A DNA stretch of 61,000 nucleotides from Adiantum capillus-veneris (GCA_014529385.2 CM043958.1:127497817-127558816), one strand, 5' to 3'; counted from the first letter of the stretch, positions 1-10,083 are shown. Numbers and translations are program-made. Notes: generated by a model from the sequence alone, not told the origin.

Positions 1-2
1 CA

Positions 3-392
3 CGAACGGGTAAGAATATCACAAAGTCTCAAGCTTTCACAACTCAGGTTTGGGCTCCAAAGAAGTTGATTCAAGCACAAAAAAGTTAGGAATTCAGTTG
101 GATTCCAAAACAACCACAGTATCAACTTTCAAAGCCTGAATCCCGTCACCAACCAAGCGTACAAGGGCCGAAGCAAAGATCACTGTTGACTCACACAACA
201 AAAAGGTGGATCCCAAAGAAGTCTCTTCAAACACAAACGAAGCATGGGAAAGTATGGGTTCCCAAACGAGCGTCAACAACAAAACAGCCAATCATCGCAA
301 AGAAATGGGTCCCAAAGAAGATCAACAAAACTGTTGTCAGTGCATCGCCGCTTGAATTCTTACAATTCTTCCTACGATTACAGTACAGTTAG
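3..392 (+). pseudogene. Copia-type gag-pol spacer fragment with repeated W-(V/I/A)-P-K motif
   Basis: One frame carries five spaced copies of a W-x-P-K motif (VWAPKK, SWIPKQ, RWIPKK, VWVPKR, KWVPKK) in a basic, Gln/Ser/Thr-rich context, with one internal stop. Motifs of this kind occur in plant Ty1/Copia (Sirevirus-like) polyproteins between the gag zinc knuckle and the protease. No protease DSG motif or later domain follows, so this is a fragment cut off by the left window edge and by decay or deletion downstream. A host Lys/Pro-rich repeat protein is possible but less likely given the element-like signals after it. Confidence 0.45.
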
Positions 393-652
393 AGGAGAGC
401 TAGTCGCTTCAATCAAGCAACGATACAGGAGCTTCAAAGACCATTACATTGCTTAGAATAGGAAGCCTCGCCAACAAATGCCAATAAGCAAATTGCTTAT
501 ACCCACATCTTGCACAACATAAATCTTTTCCATGCATTGACTGTGTATGCATAATAGGGCTACATTACAAGGCCTGCATAGGCACAACTTTTAATTTCCC
601 AAGCACAACACATACCCTTTGCGATACCCTGTCGTAAAGGATCACTCCAAAT

Positions 653-678
653 AGGAAGGGGGGAGGCATTCTGAATGC
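653..678 (+). other. Polypurine-tract-like run followed by a short palindrome
   Basis: AGGAAGGGGGGAGG (653-666) runs directly into the palindrome GCATTCTGAATGC (666-678). The layout copies the polypurine tract plus palindromic LTR start at 2530-2561 and 46193-46223, but the expected TG terminus is missing. It may be a mutated 3' LTR junction of the fragment at 3-392. Confidence 0.3.
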
Positions 679-1937
679 GGACCTAACATTATGACTATTA
701 GAGGGCAATGTTTTGTGAGATGCATTGAATTTTTGCGTTTTATTGTGATAATTTTTTGACGAAATTTAGAGTATATGCCCTCATAGTAGTGTTACAGAGG
801 AGTATGGGGACAAAATCCATATATGAGCCCCTAGGGACATGTGTATAGTGTACATAGCATTTAGATTTCTATTTGAATGATTTTTCTTTTGTTGAGTTGT
901 TTTAAGATTTTCTTTGTTTATTATTAAGAAAAAATAAAAAAATCCATAATCCACATGAAGAAAAGACTGACGAGAGGCCTGAGCACTACAAAGAGAAGAA
1001 GGTACAGGGAAACGATGAAACTTCACGAAGTATGTCTCAGTAGCCACTACAACAGCCGAAGAACTTGTCACAAAGCAGTGTCAACATGCAACCGACAAGT
1101 CATAAAAGTCAGAGTCGAGTAGCTAAGCCACAAAATGAGTGAGGTGTTAGTCCCAAAACTTCAAGTAATATTCTCTGTGGTCTAAGAGTCTTAGCTATTC
1201 TAGGTACTGCTCAAGCTGGAAGAGTTGAGCATATTTACATTGTGTCGCTCATGCTGGTATAAGTGAGCAAAAAAGTCGAAGTCTAAGTACTTAAGTCTGG
1301 TGAAGTGAAGGAAAAGGTCCAAAAGACACTCACGTACTGAGAACAGTGAGATACAAGTGGAGAAACTTCTACATCGAAAACCCTTCTTGGAAAGGTGGAA
1401 GCTATTGAGACATCTTTTGATGTCACATGTGCTACATTTATTCCTCGAAACACCCATCATCTCCTTCTTTCACATTGCATGCTTTTGTTGACAAATTTCT
1501 CATATGCATATAGAGTGTCCCATAATTGGCACTTGCATCAGGCACTCTTTCCGTGTTTCACCCAAGCACTCACCTTTCATGAACATGTACTTCACGTTCA
1601 ACTACTCAACTCCAATAAGAGCGTATACCAAAGGCATTTTTTTCCCACCGGATTTTTTCCCTTTGGTCATCCAGGTTTTAGACCCTAATCTAAAGACACC
1701 TATCACCATCCTCTTGTACATATTCCTTCTACATCAACAATAAGCAAATGCTACTCAAATCAATTGACAAATGAATTGGAGCACCAATTTCAGATCATAG
1801 CATACTTCTCCTCAATGGCGAGTCGAAGAATGGCCTACAATGACAAAGCTGCAGACAACATTTACAACATGATTGCACAGGAACAAAGAAGTCCCCAATG
1901 AAGAAGAGCAGACATAAAAGTAATCAGAGGATCTCAA
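679..1937. other. Non-coding stretch, possibly decayed LTR or element interior
   Basis: No convincing protein similarity is visible; the frames are short and low in information. The only recognisable item is the hairpin motif at 1628-1666, shared with 44821-44858. The stretch sits between a polypurine-like run and a helicase pseudogene, so element origin is inferred from context. Confidence 0.3.
1628..1666 (+). repeat. Shared CCAAAGG...CCTTTGG hairpin motif, copy 1
   Basis: CCAAAGG at 1628-1634 and CCTTTGG at 1660-1666 are inverted copies flanking two T-runs, each followed by CCC. The arrangement recurs almost base for base at 44821-44858 inside element A, and both copies are followed 15-25 bases later by AGACCCTA. 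This looks like a conserved piece of LTR (a terminator or R-region structure) shared by two retroelements. Confidence 0.45.
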
Positions 1938-2573
1938 AAGCTTGTCCTTGATAATGCGCGTCGAATGCTCGGCAGGGTTTTGAACTTCAAATTAGCATAA
2001 TTAAGTCCTGGGCTTGGTCTGACAGACAGACTTTGCATTGGAGTGCAACTTGGCCTAAAGAAGTTAAGGGTTTAGCCATACAATTTCTACAAAATCCTTA
2101 CAAAGTTGTCATTAGCTCACAAGACCAGAAAGCCAATCACTCAATTCTACAGATTGTAGAAGTTGTTTCTGAGAATCACAGATACTCCGAATTGACAGAT
2201 TTGTTGGAGCAAATGATGGATGGAGCTTTCTCTATCCATGATGATAAGAGTCAAGTTAAACGAAATTGGGCTCTTTTTGAATTTAGATGTGGCAGTAGAC
2301 CTATAATGACAAAAACAGATGCTGCAGCTTGGAGCGTGGATGTGAAAGACATAAAGTTTGTCATCAATTATGATTTTCCTGAATCATGTGAAGACTATGT
2401 ACATCAGATTGGACGAACAAGACAAGCTACTACAAAGGCTATAGTCTATACTTTCTTTCCAACAACAAAACGACAGCAAAGACCACATCGCCATCGACAA
2501 TCAGATCATGTCGGGGACGACATGAATGTGGAAGGGGGGAATGTTGACCGCCGGGTCAACAACACAACGTAAC
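1938..2573 (+). pseudogene. DEAD-box RNA helicase pseudogene (DDX5/DBP2-like)
   Basis: The reading reproduces the DDX5/DBP2 subfamily (plant RH20/RH30 type) in order. A decayed motif II reads LVLDNARRML instead of the family's VLDEADRML. Then come motif III as SATWPKEV, an NPYKVVIS-x-QDQKANHSI segment, the DVKDIKFVINYDFPES motif V region, and a damaged motif VI, HQIGRTRQA. Motif IV and its surroundings (the start of helicase domain 2) are deleted. A stop at about 1998 and a frame slip near 2025 separate the motif II part from the rest. No introns interrupt the similarity, which suggests a retrocopy. From about 2460 the frame becomes unrelated His/Arg-rich sequence running into a polypurine tract, so the fragment may lie inside a retroelement. 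Confidence 0.75.
2530..2561 (+). other. Polypurine tract and palindromic LTR start
   Basis: GGAAGGGGGGAA (2530-2541) directly precedes TGTTGACCGCCGGGTCAACA, a perfect 8-bp inverted repeat with a 4-base loop that begins with TG. The same organisation marks the certain 3' LTR of element A at 46193. I read it as the junction between an element interior and its 3' LTR on the + strand. Confidence 0.6.
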
Positions 2574-3060
2574 TCAAGTTTCGTACCAAAGTCTCATCTT
2601 TTGCGAGTTATGAAATGCTGCGGATTATGGCTATAAACGTCATTTGTAATGAGTAGTTATTCTAGTTTCAGAAGCCGGGGTGCAATGGAACTTCCAGATT
2701 GTAAATACAAAGCCATTTGACCCTTTCAACCCCATTTTTGGTTAAACCTAAGGTAGCCTTAGTATATAAGGTACCTAGGTCATTTTGTAAAAAAGACTTT
2801 AATCATAATCAAAACTGAGCGCTGCCGTCTACTGTGTGTGTGAGAGAGAAAGAGAGTGAGCGTGAGCTTCATCCTCTCGCTACGCTCGGCTCGCTCAACA
2901 CATTGGAGATCCGACTGCACCATTGTTGTAGGCTCGAGGAGAGCTACGGGACAACGCCAAGCATTCCACATGAGACGAAGCGCACACGCCGACGCATCTA
3001 CGAGCTATTTGTGGCAGTAAGTGTATCAAATGATGTCTGTTTTCTGCGTGCTAGTAGTCT
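2542..3060 (+). mobile_element. Putative LTR (3' end not resolved)
   Basis: It starts with the palindromic TG terminus after a polypurine tract and has a TATA box at 2763. Downstream is a GC-richer, GAGAG-rich stretch (2820-3000) like a transcribed leader. No second copy lies in the window and I could not fix the CA end, so the right boundary is approximate. The interior it would terminate includes the helicase pseudogene. Confidence 0.4.
2763..2770 (+). promoter_or_regulatory. TATA box of the putative LTR
   Basis: TATATAAG lies about 220 bases into the LTR-like sequence, the usual distance for an LTR promoter. Transcription would start near 2795. No other promoter element is recognisable. 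Confidence 0.35.
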
Positions 3061-3533
3061 ATAGAATCGTGGCAACATAAGCTACGCATAGGTACTCATA
3101 AATTTCAATTTCGGGCACTTTCAAAATTCAGCTCTGTCATCCTACGCGTTTTCTGCAGATGGGTTTAGAGTGAGGGTTTTGAGTGTAGAAGCTTAGGGAC
3201 ATGTGTATCCTAGTGAGCGGATGGTGTTCCTTAAGTTTCGTATGAATCTGGCATGATTAGGCGAGTTACCTTTAGTATGTGTGTATGTGGCTAGGTGGTG
3301 TAGTTGAGAGGAGTGAGGTTCTTGATTGTGGTTTAGTTGGCCTTCCCGAGTGTTGTATGTGTAGGATGGTCTCAGCTTGACAAGCTAAAGAGATTTCCTC
3401 CGTGTGCCTATCGTGTCATCTGTGTCCTCGATTGACATTATGTTGATCTAGGTAGTGTTTGCATGCACTTCATGGGTGTGTGAGTCGCTCGCGTCCAACA
3501 TTGCCTATGTATTCAGCATCAGCTAGACAGCCC
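3061..3533. other. No feature recognised
   Basis: GT-rich text without a long frame, duplicated block or element terminus. Nothing further can be supported. Confidence 0.4.
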
Positions 3534-4800
3534 TATGCTGAGCTATATCTTCTAACAAGAAGGATAATTACTTGGTTAGTACTACACACCTATAGAAACC
3601 TACAACATACCCATATCAGTAACATAACTAGTAAATGTGCTTTATACCAGGTTAAGGGAGCCTTAGGTCAAGGCCTAACTGGAGCAAAACAGATTAGTGT
3701 AGAGATCTAGCCAACCAAGGAGGAAGCCAAACTGATTTTTTACTTCCACAAACCAACAAGAAGTACTCATCCAAAATGTAACTTCTCTGCAAAACAACTG
3801 AAGGTATTTCTCAAAAAACCTACTCATGCCAACTTGAGCGAATAACCTTATGCTGAGGTATACAACATCAGCCAAGACAACACTATGCTCCACTACCTGC
3901 TAAACAAGAAGGATAATTTCCAAGTTAAAAGTAAAGTTAAAAGTACAAACCACAACAACCCATATCAGCAGCATAAATGGTAACGGAGCCTTATACCAAG
4001 TAAAGATAGCCATAGGCCGAGACTAAATGGAGCTAAGGAGATACTGTAACTCCCTTGCCTGCTTAAGCGGAAGTAGAAATAGTGTTCATATTATCATACA
4101 AAAAAAAGCACTTACCAGAAAAGAATCAATGCAGTATATCAACCCAAGGCATTCCTCAACAAACCTACTTAGCCCAAACAGATCAGACCAGCATATATAG
4201 ATGAAGGCAGGTATTCTCGACAGATTCTTTCAAGCATGTTATCAACCCAACCATTGAGAAGTTTAACCATATCAAGCAACCACCTATCTAATTCTCAATA
4301 AACCATCATAGGTTGAAACCCAAATGAGTCTTAGGTCAAAAACCGAAAATGGGGCTAAGGGATTTAGAGTATAACCATGCCAACCCAGGAGGAAGCCAAA
4401 AGAGTGGTCATGTCAGCATACCAGCAAAAGTACTCCTCCAAAAAGAGTCTGCTTAGTATATATTCCCAATGTATTTTTTGGAAGACCATTGAGCACTAAA
4501 GTGCAAAAACCAGTACACATTCTTGAAACCAGGTTTTCATATTCCTTAATGCATGTTTATCCAACAAACCAGTGAGATGTCTTACCATACCAAGCACCAC
4601 CAACCCAATTCCCAAAGAACCATATCCAACTTATTTAGTCACCATCTTTAATGTGGTACATTTAACCATATTCCTTTTATCATGAAAAATATAGCTAGTC
4701 CAAAGTAGCCCATCCAAACCGCAAGCAAACACAAGCCATAAGCACATCACAACATCTTTAGAAATGTCCATCAGTTCTTAATCACCAAGCAATGAGGTAT
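3534..4800. repeat. Degenerate tandem array, about four units of 310-345 bp
   Basis: Landmarks recur in order: 'CTATGCTGAG' near 3534 and 3850, 'AACAAGAAGGATAA' near 3552 and 3903, 'CCCATATCAG' near 3608 and 3960, and 'CTTATACCA' near 3641 and 3990. 'GGAGGAAGCCAAA' recurs near 3720 and 4388, and 'CCATA(T)CAAGCA' with its flanks near 4269 and 4590. Units near 3534-3846 and 3847-4190 are clearest; two later units are more eroded. No reading frame is kept, so this looks like an old satellite-like expansion. Confidence 0.55.
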
Positions 4801-5219
4801 TACTATCAAATCTTAACCCATTAAGCCAAAGAACTCCACTTGAGAAGGAGAATCCAGAGAATGAACCTCTAGAGCTTGTTGTTTATCCTTCCCTTTAGCC
4901 ATAGCGTAGCACACTCAAAGTACAATCACTCACACAGTGTACCTCATGTGATAACAACTACTGAATGAATGTACAAAGCATATAGACATGCGGTAGTAAG
5001 ATTTCCTGCTTCTATACTTAACTCATCTTCTACGCAGAGCATAAGTAAAACCAATTACAAGAGGATAACATAATGTAAACTCAAATAAGTCCATTCACAT
5101 ATGGCCATGAAAAAAGTCCAAGGCTGGCCAAACAACATTTTTGTGTAATAACAAGCTGCATAAGATGTGAGCTAAGCTAGCCCCTGAATAAGATTAAAAA
5201 ATCCGTCTCCCATACATTT
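4801..5219. other. No feature recognised
   Basis: AT-rich, no useful frame and no clear repeat relation beyond the array on its left. It ends at a GT microsatellite. Confidence 0.4.
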
Positions 5220-5261
5220 GTGTGTGTGTGTACGTGTGTGTGTGTGTGTGTGTGTGTGTGT
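5220..5261. repeat. (GT)n microsatellite
   Basis: About 42 bases of GT with one interruption (TACG). It borders the 3' end of the Penelope-like element directly, separated only by the conserved stem-loop at 5280-5329. Confidence 0.95.
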
Positions 5262-5279
5262 CCACCCATACCCAGGCAC

Positions 5280-5329
5280 ATACCTAATAAGGTCGTAGAC
5301 CCATTAGGTATGGGCCTACTTCCTTATTA
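5280..5329 (-). other. Conserved two-stem RNA-like structure at the end of the Penelope-like element
   Basis: Outer stem TAATAAGG (5285-5292) pairs with CCTTATTA (5322-5329). The inner stem TAGACCCAT (5296-5304) pairs with ATGGGCCTA (5310-5318) with one mismatch, around a 5-base loop. An alternative stem ATACCTAAT/ATTAGGTAT (5280-5288, 5303-5311) uses overlapping bases. The same plan with different outer-stem sequence is at 33386-33431. The reverse transcriptase stop codon (minus strand) falls inside it. Confidence 0.5.
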
Positions 5330-5864
5330 AATTGCAAAGTAAAACAGGATCAATTATGGCACCCAGCCAGCTATTTAAGCTAATAGCTTTTATTATGCTA
5401 GTAACCAGTTCATTCCGTGGGAAACTATTATTACAAAATTTGCATATCAACTTGTTAATTTCTTCAAAAGCAAAAAAGTTATCCATTGATGAGTATATAA
5501 TAAGTGAAAAAATACCTAAGCAGGTATTACGCGCATTTTTTATAGGTATGTTACTCTTCCTATTAACGAGTTCGACAGGATTAAGTGACAGATTATGCTG
5601 CTTCCAAAAGAGGCGTGTAGTGTATTGTCCAATAAAGGGAGAGTGAAGTTGAATTTCCATGTTCAAAAAGCAGGTTTTTTTAACTATAGTTTTATCATCT
5701 ATCACGAACTCTTCTAGAGAGGTAGGCTCTATCATAAGGCAAGGTGGGTAGATCTTAGCCCAGTAGTCTTTGAAGGTCTGATTGTTTATACTCAATAAAT
5801 CATCCATGAATCTAAACGTGTTATTGAAGACTAAAAGTTGTTTGGCCTTCTCAAAGTGTTTCAT
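5316..5864 (-). pseudogene. Penelope-like reverse transcriptase, palm motif C to C-terminus
   Basis: An open stretch of 182 codons. FRFMDDLLSINN near residues 18-29 is motif C, with FMDD in place of the usual YxDD. It is followed by IYPPCLMIEPTS and a CFLNMEIQL block like the conserved YLDL segment of this family. SNIPIKNAR and a helical thumb-like tail complete it, and the frame stops with no endonuclease. The Asp pair of the polymerase site is kept. Upstream sequence is in other frames, so the codon at 5864 is not the true start. Confidence 0.75.
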
Positions 5865-6532
5865 TTTTTAACACAACCATTTGTTTCCAAAAAATAATAA
5901 GTATAGATTGCACATTATTGGTGAGCAGGAGAATCCCATAGGTATTCCCATCTTTTGTCTATAACAATTTGGCCCTAATTGAACAAAGCAATTTTGCAAC
6001 ACCCATTTAATTACCATAGTTAGAGTAGCTTTGTCAAAGCAAAGCGATGGCTTTTTGATCGAATTTTTAACCCAACAAGGTCTTCTTACTAGTGAGATCT
6101 TTTCAAACCCTTCTGTTTTTTTGTTAGAAAAAGCCAGGTTGACAATCTCATGAGCACTCCTAGAAGGTCGTCATACCTGAGAGAGGAATGTTTTCATAAC
6201 ATTGTGTAATATCAATTGTTAAGATACAATAGATATCCGTAGGTAAGTTGATAAACACCTCCGATGAATTCTTAGCCAGAAAGTATACAACACTCTATAC
6301 CACTAAATCTTTTAAGATCTGTTCTTCGTTTAGCACAAAGATTGCAATTAGGTAGGATGTAACATCTTTTGTAACACAAGAGAAAATACAATTTGAAGCA
6401 TCAAAAATCCATCAAAACTTTTGTTTGTGTTTTTCTAAAAGTCGGGAATAACACGGGAAGCTTACTTGAAGTTTCATTGTATCCCATATTGTCCAAATCT
6501 CTCAGAAAAGTTAAAGCCACATCCTTTAGTAT
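5865..6532 (-). pseudogene. Penelope-like reverse transcriptase, fingers and motif A
   Basis: No long frame remains, but pieces on the minus strand are diagnostic. At about 6190-6240 the text reads TIDITQCYENIPLSG, matching motif A of Penelope-like polymerases with the catalytic Asp kept. At about 6360-6420 an FDASNC block matches the family's conserved ASSN-type segment just upstream of the palm. Stops at about 6415 and 6295, plus frame slips, separate them. Confidence 0.65.
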
Positions 6533-7248
6533 TTAATTTGCCTTTTCAAATTCATTTCCACCCAATCTTACCAGGGCAGCTTCAAAAATAAGTTTCTTAC
6601 AGATAACTGATACAATGTTGGTAGCTTTATCGAGTCCAACTATAAACCAATCATAAGTCACCTCATGGCATTCTCGCATAATTTTTGGAGTGACCCAAGT
6701 AGTATCCAAGCTGAGCCATTTTTCTGGTAAAAGACTAACCTTTTGAGAGAAGACCATCTTAAGTTTTTCAACAAGGTCCTGTAGGATCTGTTGCTCTAGT
6801 TGGAGCTTTAAGGCAAAGTCAGCCAGACAGTCCAGTAGTGTGGATAGTGCCATTCTAGGATTTAGAGGCTCTACAGGTATGTGATTCAAAACCATTCCAA
6901 GTAAATCTCGAAGAGAGGAAATTTTAATAATAGTTAGGTTTGTTGTAAAATGTTCACCAAGTTTACCAAAATCCTGCAGTATGTGGTAAAATTTTTGCAT
7001 TTACACCTTATAATAGGTTCACGTCTCAGAAATTTGTTTGAGTACACAAAACACTTAATAGGGTCAGAATATTTCCAACCAAACACTACATTTTCAATTA
7101 CAGAATGATTACCATATATTAAGTCAAAGTATTCAACAAAAATTGATTTTGGTGAAAAGAAATCCAAAATTCTATTGGTCAAATGACAATGAATGAAATT
7201 TGTACCACAATCCCCATTTTCTTGGTAGAAAACGCCTCTCGATCTCAT
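6533..7248 (-). pseudogene. Penelope-like reverse transcriptase, N-terminal core
   Basis: Two overlapping frames. The upstream one (7248-6934) includes YSDPIKCFVYS and EPIIRCKCKNF, which match the family's 'YxxTIRSxIxNY' and 'CxCxxSxF' blocks; the expected HGHxxTGDL block is eroded. The downstream one (7000-6533) has SLRDLLG, a long helical region, then VGLDKATNIVSVICKK, equivalent to the 'ADKAPNNVVxVCKxY' block ahead of the palm. The frame shift lies near 6934-7000. Order and spacing fit the family well. Confidence 0.65.
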
Positions 7249-8025
7249 TGACCGCTCCTTGCAAATTCACATCTCCAAAAGATGTTTAATAGGCAATCCC
7301 CGACCCCTTCCTCTTGTGAAGCTTTTAGACTTTCCTCTTCCAAAACTGGAGTCAGCAGAGCAAACAAAGAGGGGGTAAGAAAGGAAGAAAACGTGGAGTT
7401 TGGAGTTAGAAGTGTGTTGGGTCTTTTTTGAGAAGGGGACTCATCATCTTCAAAGCTAGGCTTCAAAAGACCTAGAATAGTTTTAATCCCTTTGTAAGAA
7501 GCATAAGTGGTAAGGAGCATCCCTGGTTCATTTGCCCCGAGCTCTTTGATCATGTCAACCATCAACATACAATATTGTATGAAGGCAATTTGTGCCAAAA
7601 CCAGCTTCTTGGCTTGCCCACCTAACCAAGAGTAGATGAGAGTAAGATGAAAGGAGGTAGGTTTTTCCGAAAATATAGATTCCAGATTGTTGATTGCATA
7701 CCAAATTGCATGGTTGAACCATATAATGCTAGACTCACATGACGCTTTAGGGTAAATAAATCTACAAGCGCACTTGAGATATGGTCTGTAAATATTCCAG
7801 ACTGATTTTGCATAATAATTAGCAGTGTTTCTACACTAAATTCCATGAGACCTTTGGTTCTCACATACAGACCTACATTAGAGCTACACTTCTTGAAATC
7901 CAAAAAATACATGTTGAATGGAGCTTTAATCAGCTCTCCTTTGTCCAAACATTGCACTCCTTTTTGAAGATCTTTAGCCGAGAATCCTCCATAGTAGTAG
8001 CTGGTAGATTTGTCAAAAAAACCAG
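7249..8025 (-). pseudogene. N-terminal extension of the Penelope-like element, function unknown
   Basis: Two open pieces (7957-7622 and 7598-7245, minus strand) lie directly upstream of the polymerase core. The first has KAPFNMYFLDFKK; the second ends in an acidic/Ser/Pro linker (SFEDDESPSQKRPN). I recognise no domain. There is no GIY-YIG signature, no zinc finger and no signal peptide. Position suggests an N-terminal domain or separate first ORF of the element. The ORF is broken near 7610. Confidence 0.4.
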
Positions 8026-8099
8026 GTCTCTATTGAGATAGTTAATACTTGCAAGATGATCTAGAATTTGTAAATCTCACTTCTTAGTTTTACAAAATA

Positions 8100-8738
8100 G
8101 AAGAAAATAAAAAACGTCTTCTTTTATAGAGTTCCATAGTTGAGAGATCCCATTTCTAATCCTTAGTTTTTGTGCTTTATTCCCCATCCCACACACTTTG
8201 TGGAGGATAAGCGAAAGAATAAAGTATTTTTCTAGAATTAAAGGTTTGATCCATAAATGGTGATTTCTAAGACCATTGTAGTCTCTCTAACCAACCCCCA
8301 TTTTTCATTTCACTTATTATGAATGGACATTGATGTGAGTGTTTAAAGTTGAGGTATTTTAAAGAGGGGATGTACCCGGACCCTAAAGATGGTGATAATG
8401 TAGATGCCCTTTACAACCAATTTTCTAACTATGTCCTTCTAGAAACCATCCAATGAGGTGATGAATAAGGGATGTGTACACATTGAATCTATGTTGTATG
8501 TGTGTGTGTGTGTGTGTGTGTCCCCTAAGAGAGGAATCATCAACGTCATTCACATCGTACAAGTAAAAGTATTCATTCATAATGTGTGTGACTTGCACAT
8601 ATTGAATCTATGTGGTAGGGACCAGGGTGCATGTGAGAGAGAGAGAAAGAGGGAGAGATAAACAAAAGTGATGAAACTTCAACAAAGTATTTGTGCACAC
8701 AATTAATAAAAATATTTACACATTGATTCTTTGTTTCA

Positions 8739-8799
<61 letters not shown>

Positions 8800-8830
8800 C
8801 AAGGAAGGTGATGTGGGAATAGCAAACAAA
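8100..8830 (+). repeat. R1 dispersed repeat, copy 1
   Basis: Shares with 9130-9780 and 29570-30110 the run of landmarks 'GTGGAGGATAAGC', 'TTTTTCTAGAATTAAAG', 'CCAACCCCCATTTTT' and 'CTAAAGATGGTG'. 'CTTCTAGAAA(A)CATCCAATG' and 'CACATTGAATCTATGTT' follow. A (GT)n and then a (GA)n tract (8742-8794) sit at fixed places. No intact frame is common to all copies. Termini are undefined, so its class is unknown. Confidence 0.6.
8742..8794. repeat. (GT)n(GA)n compound microsatellite
   Basis: About ten GT followed by about seventeen GA units with a clean switch point. The same GT-to-GA switch occurs at the same place in other R1 copies (25752, 26010, 34398). Confidence 0.95.
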
Positions 8831-9516
8831 GCATCAAACAAAAGATGCATGTTATGGCATCAAGCATCAAACAAAGCATGAAGGTTTCATTTCACAAGTA
8901 TATTCAACCTTTCTTTTGGTGAAAGAAAAAGTAGTTACAAGATGTAAGAATCAAAGACTTTTTTTATGTGTTCTTGGTAAATATTGAAAGTGTCTTCATT
9001 CCATCTTAACTGTAACTGGCCAAGCTTTTATTACACCCTTAGTTCAAATATGAAAAAACATTCATCATGGATAGGACATCAAAGAATATATTTTCATGTC
9101 AAATTTGTATATTTAATGCTTGCAAGATGATTCAAAATTTACAAAAAAGAAGTAAATAAAAAAATGTCTTCTTTTGCGGAGTTCCACCATTGCTAGAACT
9201 CATTTCTAATCCCTATTTTTTGTAATTTATCCCCCCGTCCCACACACTTATGTGGAGGATAAGCCATAGAAGGGAGGATTTTTCTAGAATTAAAGCTTTG
9301 ACCATAACATGGTCTCTTTATCCAACCCCATTTTTTGTTTAGCTTAGTGTGATTGGAAATTGATTTTGAAGAGAGGGGCATATTGGCCACTAAAGATGGT
9401 GCAAATCTAGATCTCCTTTATAAGAAATTTTTTGACTATGCCCTTCTAGAAAACATCCAATGCGATGATGAATAAGGGCTATATACACATTGAATTTATG
9501 TTGCGTGTGTGTGTGC

Positions 9517-9560
<44 letters not shown>

Positions 9561-9802
9561 GGCCTAAGAGAGGAAGCATCAGTGTTACAACGTACAAGTG
9601 AAACTATTCATTCACAATGTGTGTGACTTGTACACATTGAATCTATGCAGCAAAACCATAGTGCATATGATAGAGAAAAAGAGGGAGAGAAAAATGAAAA
9701 CGATGATTGAAACCTCAAGAAAGTATTTGTGCACAAAATGAATAAGGATTTGTATAGATTGAATCCGTGTTGCATGTATGCATGTGCATGTGCATGTGCG
9801 TG
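8831..9802 (+). repeat. R1 dispersed repeat, copy 2, cut by element C
   Basis: Starts with the 'GTGGGAATAGCAAACA' block after the microsatellite and passes through the 'AATATTGAAAGTG...TTTATTACACCC' part shared with 34850-35060. It repeats the copy 1 landmarks from about 9130. It holds a long GT tract (9506-9559) and stops abruptly at 9802 inside a GT/GCATGT tract where the LTR of element C begins. Confidence 0.6.
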
Positions 9803-10083
9803 TGTAAGGTTTCCACCTTTCTAGCTATAAGGAAATGAACCCAAAGCTTTAGGTGAAAGCATTGGGCGTACAAACAGGGGAAGCACTATCTCAAAAGCCA
9901 TTAAAATTGGTATATTTAAAATCTTAAAGCACGACAAATCTATAGGTAAGAACTCTCAAATTTAAATATGAATAAAATTTGACACCGCTATCACCTCTGA
10001 AAGTTTTATTGCCACTTTAAATTGCAAAAATAATTGAATGGATTTAAGTTAAGTATTTAAAGCTAAATACTTTACCTTCAAAC

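Larger units (their letters stand above)
5316..8025 (-). mobile_element. Broken Penelope-like retroelement
   Basis: Read on the minus strand, the segments give a Penelope-like reverse transcriptase in the right order: a CKC-containing upstream block, LRDLL, a DKATNIVSVICKK block, motif A (TIDITQCYENIP), motif C (FRFMDDLLSINN) and a thumb-like end. Several frameshifts and stops break it. No GIY-YIG endonuclease is visible after the polymerase, where Penelope proper carries it, and none is evident upstream. It therefore resembles endonuclease-lacking or domain-permuted Penelope lineages. No terminal repeats could be identified. It is not functional as it stands. Confidence 0.75.

Noticed and set aside
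3-392. Host repeat protein with five W-V-P-K motifs
   Set aside because: The motif style and the following polypurine-like run fit a Copia spacer better, although certainty is limited.
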